This document shows, in pieces, positions 55,206-63,097 of a stretch of 64,000 nucleotides of DNA (positions within the stretch are counted from its first letter, which is position 1; each line of letters begins with the position of its first letter). The notes under the pieces are model-generated. The model made no database searches and was not told the DNA's origin. It saw only the letters and a list, made by a program, of their open reading frames with translations. This stretch comes from Saccharofermentans sp. Its GTDB lineage: Bacteria; Bacillota; Clostridia; Saccharofermentanales; Saccharofermentanaceae. The stretch covers positions 186,001 to 250,000 of the forward strand of contig JAILDX010000004.1 in assembly GCA_024688685.1 (NCBI GenBank). Reading direction: 5' to 3'. The position numbers were made by a program, and so were the translations under genes.

Positions 55206-55898
55206 TTACTTATCCCAAGCCTTGTGAACGATAGCAGCAAGTGCGCCACCAACGAGAGGTGCAAGAATAAAGATCCAGAGAACCTTGATGGGGCCTGCAT
55301 TGCCGTCGATTGCAGCAATTACTGCAGGACCGATGCTTCTTGCAGGGTTAACGGATGTACCTGTAAGACCGATTCCGAGGATATGAACCATAACAAGAGA
55401 GAATCCGATGATGATTCCGCCAAATGAACCGTGGTTAGCCTTCTCAGATGTAACACCAAGTATAACGAGGACAAAGATAAATGTCAGGAGTATCTCAACG
55501 AGGATCGCAGCGAAATAGCTCTCATGAACTCCGCCAATACCGTTTGATCCGAAGCCGCCTGTCTTGTCTTCAATACCGGGAAGCTTGAAGATCAGCCAGA
55601 GAAGACCAGAACCGGCGAAAGCACCGAGGATCTGGGCAATAACATATCCTGCAAAATCCTTTGCACTCATTCTACCGTCGATGAGACATGCAAGGGATAC
55701 AGCAGGATTGATGTGGCAGCCTGAAACATTACCAACACAATACGCCATTCCAACGATAACGAGACCAAAAGCGAAAGCAGTCAGGATATAGCCGCTGCCA
55801 TTTACAGCATCACATCCAACGAGCATCGCAGTGCCGCATCCGACGAGAACAAGAGTCAATGTTCCGACAAACTCGGCAGACAATTTCTTAATGTCCAT
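55206..55898 (-). CDS. aqpZ: Aquaporin (MIP family, AqpZ-like)
   Basis: A 230-residue membrane channel with six helices and the two NPA boxes HINPAVS and SVNPARS. The Arg after the second box and the short loops favour a water-selective AqpZ type over a glycerol facilitator. The start is ATG 55898 (GAGG upstream) beginning MDIKKLSAEFVGT; the 23-codon upstream extension is rejected. It is a single gene with its own terminator, lying between two signalling modules that face away from it. Confidence 0.92.
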   Translation of the reverse strand: MDIKKLSAEFVGTLTLVLVGCGTAMLVGCDAVNGSGYILTAFAFGLVIVGMAYCVGNVSGCHINPAVSLACLIDGRMSAKDFAGYVIAQILGAFAGSGLLWLIFKLPGIEDKTGGFGSNGIGGVHESYFAAILVEILLTFIFVLVILGVTSEKANHGSFGGIIIGFSLVMVHILGIGLTGTSVNPARSIGPAVIAAIDGNAGPIKVLWIFILAPLVGGALAAIVHKAWDK

Positions 55899-56000
55899 AA
55901 GTAATTTCCTCTTTTCTTGTGAAATTGCCGTTCGTAGCAAACAGCTACTTAAATAGTACACCAACACACTATGTAATAAAATTACTTTTGTATGGCATTA

Positions 56001-56009
56001 TGTTATAAT
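56001..56009 (+). promoter_or_regulatory. Extended -10 promoter of the right signalling operon
   Basis: TG-T-TATAAT, about 47 bases before the ATG at 56057. The leader holds GAGGGAG seven bases before the start. The -35 is weak, as expected for an extended -10. Confidence 0.6.
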
Positions 56010-56056
56010 CGAAAGTGTATTTTTTGGTTATTTTTTCGATTGCGAGGGAGTAGTTT

Positions 56057-57394
56057 ATGCCCAAATGGATAATGGTAGTCGATGATGACGTTGCTAATCT
56101 CAAAGTTGCCGGTCACATCCTGAGTAAAAACAACATGCGTGTTACTGCGCTCAAATCCGGCCGTTCAATGCTCAGTTACATCGCAGACAACGGTTCACCC
56201 GATCTCATTCTTCTCGATATCAAGATGCCTGAGCTTGACGGTTTTGAGACGCTTAAGCTTCTCCGTTCACTTGAGAAAGAGAAAGGGCTTGAGAATATTC
56301 CTGTCATCTTTCTTACTGCGAATGAAGATGCCGGGACTGAGAGCCGAGGGTTTGAGATGGGTGTATCTGATTACATCAGAAAGCCTTTCGATCCTGACGT
56401 CCTCCTGAGAAGGATCAACAATATCGTTTCTAACAGGGCGAAGCTCCAGGATTTGAAGAGCGAGGCCACAACTGATAAGCTGACCGGATTTCTTAACAAA
56501 TCGGCAACCGGATCGGAGATGTCCAAGATGTGTTCTGACCAGACAGGCTGTCTGATGATGATCGACCTTGATTCGTTTAAGCTCGTCAACGATGTCTGCG
56601 GACATGATATGGGCGATAAAGTGCTCATCGGGTTTGCCGATATCATCAGGAGGAACGTACCCGAAGGCAGCAGATGCGGAAGGATCGGCGGAGATGAGTT
56701 TGTCACGTTCTGCGTCGGTTTCACCAGAGAAGACCGCGTTGCTGATTTTACGGCCAGCATAAATGATGAGCTCGTCGCTCTTGCGAAGGATCTTATGGGA
56801 CCTGATATGGGCATCCCTCTCGGGGCTTCAGTCGGGGCTATATTTGTTCCGCTTCACGGTAATGATTACTCTTCCCTTCTCAAGCTTGCAGACAAATCTC
56901 TCTACACTGTAAAGAAGAACGGAAAGCACGGTTATTCCCTTTATGATGACGATCAGCTTTCAGCTGAAGGCCAGAGCGAACTGATCGATATAAGGACTTT
57001 ATCTGAGATCCTTGGCGAGAGGAACATTCCCGATGTGGCACTTCAGCTTGACAAAGACGGATTTGCAAGTGTTTACCGTTACATTATCAGATACCTCATC
57101 AGGAATCACAAGAATGCATGCAAGGTTCTCTTTACTCTGATGAAGCCTGAGGGTTCTGATGATGAATACTACAAGGACAGCCTTGATGAGTTCGGAAATC
57201 ACCTGAGAAAATCAATGAGGAAATCCGACATACTGATGCGCAACAACAAGCGCCAGTATTTCGTTCTTCTCACAGATATAAATGAAGAGTCCATCGACAA
57301 GGTCATAGGGCTCATAATCAGCAAGTGGAATACTTACAGGGCTGACAGTCTGATCATTACATACGAGAGTGAGTTTATCGGCAATGAGCAGTAA
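56057..57394 (+). CDS. Response regulator diguanylate cyclase with pseudo-GGDEF domain (paralogue)
   Basis: A 445-residue protein with the same three-part layout as the protein at 50014. The receiver has VVDDDV and LLDIKMPELDG (Asp about 55) and an RKPF Lys. The GGDEF domain (about 140-290) has RIGGDEF, but the RxxD inhibitory site is replaced by PEGS, so product inhibition is probably lost. The C-terminal ~140 residues align with the paralogue and again show LRKSD followed by a broken signature (NNKRQYF). It is the first gene of a three-gene operon and overlaps the next gene by about 11 bases. It presumably makes cyclic-di-GMP when phosphorylated. Confidence 0.9.
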   Translation: MPKWIMVVDDDVANLKVAGHILSKNNMRVTALKSGRSMLSYIADNGSPDLILLDIKMPELDGFETLKLLRSLEKEKGLENIPVIFLTANEDAGTESRGFEMGVSDYIRKPFDPDVLLRRINNIVSNRAKLQDLKSEATTDKLTGFLNKSATGSEMSKMCSDQTGCLMMIDLDSFKLVNDVCGHDMGDKVLIGFADIIRRNVPEGSRCGRIGGDEFVTFCVGFTREDRVADFTASINDELVALAKDLMGPDMGIPLGASVGAIFVPLHGNDYSSLLKLADKSLYTVKKNGKHGYSLYDDDQLSAEGQSELIDIRTLSEILGERNIPDVALQLDKDGFASVYRYIIRYLIRNHKNACKVLFTLMKPEGSDDEYYKDSLDEFGNHLRKSMRKSDILMRNNKRQYFVLLTDINEESIDKVIGLIISKWNTYRADSLIITYESEFIGNEQ

Positions 57395-59990
57395 CAGAGA
57401 AAATAACGAGCTTTTTCAGGGATCGCAGTTAATTCTCCTGATAAGCTACACCATCTTTTCAGTGATCCTTATAGGAGAATCACTTCTTATGGGCTGGGAA
57501 ATATGGGCTCTTTTCCTTATCGCCTTCGGAGTTATCCTCTCATGGATAATGCATCTGACAAACAGCGTCGCACCCGATCTCAGGATCTGGATGTATTCGT
57601 TCCTGATGATGGGCACTTTCTTTTTCTACGGTGTTCACCGAACGAGCACCTTCGATCTGGCGATCGTTATATCTGCAGTTATCATCCTTTACACTATGAC
57701 TGCGCGCAAGCGACTGATCACGCTCGCTCAATGGACTTACTACGCCACAATGGCTTATGAGATCATTACGATGGTGATAGACGGAGAGTCATTCGATGCG
57801 CTGATAATATCAAGAACTGTCCTTCATTTCTGCATGATCACCATGATCTGCTGGTTTGCAAGAACGATAATCGATAAGTGGGAGAAGGTCCTCGGCAGAT
57901 CGAAGGATGAGATCGTCCAGCTTACTGAAGCAACTGAGAGACTTAATGATTTCCTCGCCAATGTTTCACACGAGATAAGAACCCCTGTAAATGCCATCAT
58001 CGGACTTACGGGAATATGTATCGATAAGACGAAGAATGACGAAGTCAGGAACGACATGATCTCCGTCAGGAACGCAGGCCGCAAAGTGGCTGAACAGATC
58101 AGCGATATCCTCGACTATTCGGAGCTCGACAGAGAGAAGTCGGTAACTAACTGTGAAGACTATATGCTCTCGTCAGTTCTCCACGATCTCGTAATTGAGA
58201 TCAAGCAGTATAAGGCCAGGGAAGTCGAACTGATAATCGATGTCGATCCGGCCATTCCTTCAGTAATGAACTCCGATGTATCCAAGATAAAGAAGATACT
58301 CAAGGCTCTTATTTCCAACGGTCTTAAATATACCCGCCAGGGTGGTGTTTATGTCAGGATCACGGCGGAGGAACACGATTACGGTGTCAATCTCTGTTTC
58401 GAGATCACCGATACGGGAATCGGTATGACCGAAGAGGAACTGGAGAATGTATACAACAGCTTCTATCAGGCTGATTCCGGCAGATCGAGAATGGGCGGCG
58501 GATTAGGATTAGGTCTTGCGATCGTATCCGGATTTGTTTCGATACTTGGCGGTTTTATGACGATCACAAGTAAGAAGGATGTCGGCACAACAGTATGTGT
58601 CAGCATCCCTCAGAAAGTCATCGATCCCGCAAGCTGCATGTCTGTCTCGAATCCCGGAAGTCTCTGTCTCGGTGCCTTCCTTCAGTTTGAGAAGTATCCT
58701 AACCCCCAGGTCCGTGAATACTATAACGCTATGGTAATGAACATCGTTAAAGGTCTGGGCGTTCAGATGCACCGCGTAAATAACATGGAGAATCTGAAGC
58801 TTCTTACAAGATCAGTCAAGATGACACATCTCTTTGTCGGCGAAGAGGAATATTGCTCTGACATAGAGTTTATGGAAGAACTCGCCAGGGAAATGATCGT
58901 TGTAGTTGTCTCCGGCCCGGGGCTTGTCCTCCCTGCAAAATCGAATGCAAAGATCATGGAGAAGCCTTTCTACTGCTTCCCTGTCGTATCGATCCTCAAT
59001 TCCGATATCAGATCTATGGGAAGAACCGACAAGAAGATGATGTGCAGAGACGTAAAGGCGCTGGTCGTAGACGATGAGCCTATGAACCTCGTTGTTGCAA
59101 AGAGTATCTTCAAACGCTACGGCATGATAGTAACTACGGTTTCGTCAGGACAGGAATCAGTCGATATATGCAGAGAGCAGGTTTTTGACATCATATTCAT
59201 GGACCATATGATGGCCGGAATGGATGGTGTCGCAGCCATGAAGAGGATCAAGAGCGACGTATCCGGTCTCAACAGCGATGTCCCTGTAATCGCTCTTACT
59301 GCCAACGCAATGAGTTCGGCAAAGCAGATGTTCCTCAACGAAGGTTTTGACGGATTCGTCAGCAAGCCTATCGAGATCGAGGAACTGGAGCGTTCTCTCA
59401 GGCAGATACTTCCCAAAACTTTCATCACTTATGAGGATGCCGATGAGGCAGCCGTCATTCCCGAAGTGGAGGAACCTGTTGAGAAAGCTCCCGAGAAGAC
59501 TGATATCATCCCGCTTCACGAGGTGCTTAAGGAAGCAGGTATCGATACTGGAAGCGGACTGCGCTACTGCATGGATGATTTTGATTTCTACAAGACTCTG
59601 CTGACGCAGGTTGCTACTGAAGCAACGGAGAAGATCCCTCAGCTCGAGCATTATTTTGCCGAGAAAGACTGGAGTAATTACGAGATACTGATCCACGCGG
59701 TAAAGAGTACGACAAAGATGATCGGCGGTCAGCAGGTTTCGGATGAAGCCCTTGCTCTTGAGACGGCTGCAAAGGGAAAGGATATCTCTTATATCGAAGA
59801 GAATCACTCATCCTGCATAACCAAATACAAAGCATTATCTGAAACAGTACTTTCTGCACTTGGTCTAAAGAATGAAGTCACATCAGCATCTGAGAGTTCA
59901 TCAGGTGACGATGAGGAAGTGATGGAATTCGGGCCCGGTGATGATGTCCTTGAGTTTATGCCTGATGATAGCGAGGATAACCAGTCATGA
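57384..59990 (+). CDS. Membrane hybrid histidine kinase with pseudo-receiver, receiver and HPt
   Basis: 868 residues. The N-terminus has five to six membrane helices (about 15-155) without a large outer domain. HisKA NVSHEIRTPVNAIIGL (His about 195) and HATPase with DTGIGMT and GGGLGLGLAIV follow. A receiver-sized segment (about 420-535) lacks the acidic pair and phospho-acceptor Asp (pseudo-REC). A true receiver (VVDDEP, FMDHMMAGMDG, Asp about 607), an HPt domain (HAVKSTTKMIGG, about 771) and a very acidic C-terminal tail complete it. I use the ATG at 57384; a GTG 15 bases upstream is in frame. It is the likely phosphodonor of the REC-GGDEF protein before it. Its 3' end overlaps the next gene by four bases (ATGA). 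Confidence 0.9.
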   Translation: MSSNRENNELFQGSQLILLISYTIFSVILIGESLLMGWEIWALFLIAFGVILSWIMHLTNSVAPDLRIWMYSFLMMGTFFFYGVHRTSTFDLAIVISAVIILYTMTARKRLITLAQWTYYATMAYEIITMVIDGESFDALIISRTVLHFCMITMICWFARTIIDKWEKVLGRSKDEIVQLTEATERLNDFLANVSHEIRTPVNAIIGLTGICIDKTKNDEVRNDMISVRNAGRKVAEQISDILDYSELDREKSVTNCEDYMLSSVLHDLVIEIKQYKAREVELIIDVDPAIPSVMNSDVSKIKKILKALISNGLKYTRQGGVYVRITAEEHDYGVNLCFEITDTGIGMTEEELENVYNSFYQADSGRSRMGGGLGLGLAIVSGFVSILGGFMTITSKKDVGTTVCVSIPQKVIDPASCMSVSNPGSLCLGAFLQFEKYPNPQVREYYNAMVMNIVKGLGVQMHRVNNMENLKLLTRSVKMTHLFVGEEEYCSDIEFMEELAREMIVVVVSGPGLVLPAKSNAKIMEKPFYCFPVVSILNSDIRSMGRTDKKMMCRDVKALVVDDEPMNLVVAKSIFKRYGMIVTTVSSGQESVDICREQVFDIIFMDHMMAGMDGVAAMKRIKSDVSGLNSDVPVIALTANAMSSAKQMFLNEGFDGFVSKPIEIEELERSLRQILPKTFITYEDADEAAVIPEVEEPVEKAPEKTDIIPLHEVLKEAGIDTGSGLRYCMDDFDFYKTLLTQVATEATEKIPQLEHYFAEKDWSNYEILIHAVKSTTKMIGGQQVSDEALALETAAKGKDISYIEENHSSCITKYKALSETVLSALGLKNEVTSASESSSGDDEEVMEFGPGDDVLEFMPDDSEDNQS

Positions 59991-62680
59991 CAAAAGAAGA
60001 AAGAAGAAACTATTTTTTCAGCGACGAAGTAAGCATAAGGGAGAGAATGTTCGTTACAGATATCTTTTTTACCTGTGCGATCCTGTTTATCACCTGTATT
60101 GAGATAATCATCGTGTCTCAGTCAATAAGAGATGTTCTTATCCAGCTTGGACTTATCCTTGTTCTTATTACTGTCTGCGTATTATCAGTAAAGTTCAAAA
60201 AGATAGGTGCCGGATGCTTCATTTTCTGTGCCATTATGTCATTTGGTTATTTCCCGATTGTCTTTATAATGTCCGGCGGTCTCTACGGAGATGGTCCGCT
60301 CTGGTTCATCTTCAATACCGTCCTCATAAGCATGCTTCTCTTCGGAAAGGTCAGAACTGTTTTTTACGTCATTGAGACGATCAGTGCAACCGCCTGCTAT
60401 GCCATCAGTTATTTCAAACCGGAAATGATAGTGCAGAACAATAATTTTGCAGCACACACTTTTTCATATGTAGGACTTTTTGCAATCAGTATTGCTGTAG
60501 GTATGCTCCTGACAATGGAATACAAACTGTTCATGCTGGAGCGTGAGAAGAGTCAGAAACAGATGAAGGAGATCGAGAATCTCAATGCTTCACAGAATCA
60601 GTTCTTCTCCAGTATGAGTCACGAGATCAGAACACCTATCAATACGATCATCGGTCTGAATGAGATGATCCTGAGAGAGAATATCAGCGAAGAGGTTACC
60701 GAGGATGCGGTCAACATCAGATCTGCCGGCAAACTCCTTCTCAACCTCATTAACGATATCCTCGATATGTCGAAGTTCCAGTCAGGAAAGATGCGTCTTA
60801 TGATCGCTCCTTACTCTATCGGCAATATGCTCTCAGATATCGTCGGAATGCTCTGGATTAGGGCAAAGGAAAAGAAACTGGAGTTCCATATCGATGTATC
60901 CCCTGACATTCCTGCCGAACTGGTCGGAGACGATGTCCGCATCAAGCAGGTACTCATCAATATACTTAACAATGCGATCAAATATACAAATGAAGGATCT
61001 GTATCTCTTTCAGTTCAGTGCGAACACAAAGACAATAATAACTGCAATATGATCTTTACCATCACTGATACAGGTATCGGCATAAAATCAGAGGATATCC
61101 CCTATCTCTTCACGGCTTTTAAACGTGTAGATGAGCATTCAACACATCACATCGAAGGAACAGGTCTTGGTCTTTCGATCGTTAAGCAGTTTGTTGATCT
61201 CATGGGGGGTAAAGTTACTGTAAACAGCGTTTATACAAAGGGCTCCACATTTATCGTCGAGATCCCCCAGGGTGTGAACAATCCTGCCCCTGTCGGAGAG
61301 TTCAATTTCGAGGCAAAGCATGCGCTTGATAAGGTGTCGGATTACCTCCCCAAGTTTGAGGCTCCCGATGCGCGTATCCTTGTAGTTGACGATAACGAAT
61401 CCAATCTTCTCGTTGTTACGAAGCTTCTCCGCGACACGAAGGTAAAGATCGATACTGTTACAAGCGGTGCGATGGCTCTCAACAGAACGCTCAACGTCAG
61501 ATATAACGTTATCCTCATGGACCACCTGATGCCTGAGATGGACGGTGTTGAGTGCCGCAGGAGGATCAAGGGCCAGACAGGCGGAAGATGCCGTGATATA
61601 CCAATAGTTATCCTCACTGCAAACGCTGATGAACAGAACAGAGAGCTTTATGCAAAGGAAGGTTTCGACGGGTATCTCGTTAAGCCTGTCAGCGGAAACG
61701 AACTGGAAAATGTTATTTACAGACTCCTCCCTTCTGATATTGTCCGCATAACCGGAAATGCTAACGAGATCGCTGAGGACACGATCTCATGGATGAAGGG
61801 CAGTACTAAGCGTAAGATGGTTGCCATAACGACAGAGAGCGTTGCAGACCTTCCTAAAGAGATTGCAGCACGCTTTGATATCGATGTTATCCCTCACATG
61901 GTTAAGACGAACGAAGGCACATTTAAGGACGGGACGGAGATCGATACGATCGGTGTACTCAAGTATATGGAAGACTCTTCCAGACACGTCCTCCCTATTG
62001 CGGCAAGCGCCGAGGACCTAGAATCATTCTTTGCGAAACAGCTCGCGACATCAAACAACGTCGTCCACATCTCCCTCTCTGAGAAGATCGAGAACAGCGG
62101 CTGTGCCATTGCAAAGGAAGCGGCAAAAGCTTTTGATAATGTATTCGTATTTGACTCAACACATCTGTCCAGCGCTCAGGGGCTCCTCGCCATAGAGGCA
62201 TGCCGTCTGGCTGATGAGGGCAAGTCTCCGGAAGAGATAATCGAACAGCTTGAGAAGGTCAAGGATAAGGTACACACAAGCTTCATCGTTGACAGTCTTG
62301 AGTTCCTTTCGAGAACAGGTCAGGTATCCAGGCGGACGGCCGGCCTTATAAAGTCTCTCTGGGCCCGTCCCGTACTCGTTCTCAAAAAAGGAAAGATGAC
62401 AGTCGGGAAATTCTATTTCGGAACGAGAGAGAATGCATGGAAGAAGTATATCAATTCCATATTCAGCCACTCTTCAAAGATCGATGACAGGATACTCTTC
62501 ATCACTTATGTCGGTCTTACAAAGAAAGATCAGGACTGGATAAGAGCACAGATCGACAGGAAGATGCAGTTCACCGAGATCTATTTCCGTCAGGCATCCC
62601 CTGCAATAGCTGCAAACTGCGGTGCAGGAACATTCGGTATCCTGTGGCGTGAGAAGGATAAGAAAGAGAACTGGGCCTGA
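59987..62680 (+). CDS. Histidine kinase-receiver-DegV fusion protein
   Basis: 897 residues. Six hydrophobic segments (about 22-185) lead into a short coiled coil, HisKA MSHEIRTPINTIIGL (His about 212), HATPase (DTGIGI, GTGLGLSIV) and a receiver (VVDDNE, LMDHLMPEMDG with Asp about 512, VKPVS). After a 30-residue linker a complete ~280-residue DegV domain follows (about 611-892), running from ITTESVADLPKEIAARFDI to the family-typical NCGAGTFGILW end. DegV domains bind long-chain fatty acids; free-standing members (FakB) present them to fatty-acid kinase. The residues expected around the carboxylate differ here from FakB. There is no HPt, so phosphate probably leaves via the HPt of the preceding kinase. 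Last gene of the operon. It may couple lipid sensing to cyclic-di-GMP output; this is inference. Confidence 0.9.
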   Translation: MTKEERRNYFFSDEVSIRERMFVTDIFFTCAILFITCIEIIIVSQSIRDVLIQLGLILVLITVCVLSVKFKKIGAGCFIFCAIMSFGYFPIVFIMSGGLYGDGPLWFIFNTVLISMLLFGKVRTVFYVIETISATACYAISYFKPEMIVQNNNFAAHTFSYVGLFAISIAVGMLLTMEYKLFMLEREKSQKQMKEIENLNASQNQFFSSMSHEIRTPINTIIGLNEMILRENISEEVTEDAVNIRSAGKLLLNLINDILDMSKFQSGKMRLMIAPYSIGNMLSDIVGMLWIRAKEKKLEFHIDVSPDIPAELVGDDVRIKQVLINILNNAIKYTNEGSVSLSVQCEHKDNNNCNMIFTITDTGIGIKSEDIPYLFTAFKRVDEHSTHHIEGTGLGLSIVKQFVDLMGGKVTVNSVYTKGSTFIVEIPQGVNNPAPVGEFNFEAKHALDKVSDYLPKFEAPDARILVVDDNESNLLVVTKLLRDTKVKIDTVTSGAMALNRTLNVRYNVILMDHLMPEMDGVECRRRIKGQTGGRCRDIPIVILTANADEQNRELYAKEGFDGYLVKPVSGNELENVIYRLLPSDIVRITGNANEIAEDTISWMKGSTKRKMVAITTESVADLPKEIAARFDIDVIPHMVKTNEGTFKDGTEIDTIGVLKYMEDSSRHVLPIAASAEDLESFFAKQLATSNNVVHISLSEKIENSGCAIAKEAAKAFDNVFVFDSTHLSSAQGLLAIEACRLADEGKSPEEIIEQLEKVKDKVHTSFIVDSLEFLSRTGQVSRRTAGLIKSLWARPVLVLKKGKMTVGKFYFGTRENAWKKYINSIFSHSSKIDDRILFITYVGLTKKDQDWIRAQIDRKMQFTEIYFRQASPAIAANCGAGTFGILWREKDKKENWA

Positions 62681-62683
62681 TGT

Positions 62684-63097
62684 TCAGGCTTTAAAACCTC
62701 TGTAAAGATCTTCAAAGAGTCCGTCAAGTTCCTGGCGGACTTCTTTATATTTTGCGGGATATCTCATATATCCGTTTGCCTCTATATGAGTCCCGTCTTT
62801 TGTCTTTACATACATCGAAAAGGAATTGCCGTCCAGCACATACTTGTTACTCTTATGGAACCCGTCCCACTTCCCGGCTTTATACCTGTTAAGGCATTCC
62901 TCTAGCTTGCTGACAACATCAGGAGATATCTCGAATTCAGCACGGTCTTCTTCTCTCTCTCCTCTGGCTTTTATGGAAACAGCATAGACACCGTCTCCCT
63001 CCAGAACCACATACTGCACATAGGAATCCTTCCCGTTGCCGTATGAATATCTGAACTCAAAGCCGGTTATGTCTTTGATTGTTTTATTGATGAACAT
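62684..63097 (-). CDS. Hypothetical protein
   Basis: A 137-residue soluble protein of mixed alpha/beta type, with an FRYSYGNGKDSYVQY strand pair, a PDVVSKLEECL helix and a C-terminal KYKEVRQELDGLFEDLYRGF helix. No family is recognised. The ATG overlaps the upstream stop (TGATG), so it is translationally coupled to the purM-like gene. It converges on the DegV-fusion gene with a 3-base gap. Confidence 0.65.
   Translation of the reverse strand: MFINKTIKDITGFEFRYSYGNGKDSYVQYVVLEGDGVYAVSIKARGEREEDRAEFEISPDVVSKLEECLNRYKAGKWDGFHKSNKYVLDGNSFSMYVKTKDGTHIEANGYMRYPAKYKEVRQELDGLFEDLYRGFKA

Noticed and set aside
55899..55967. 23-residue extension of the aquaporin
   Set aside because: No ribosome site before the upstream start; GAGG and the conserved helix-1 start support ATG 55898.
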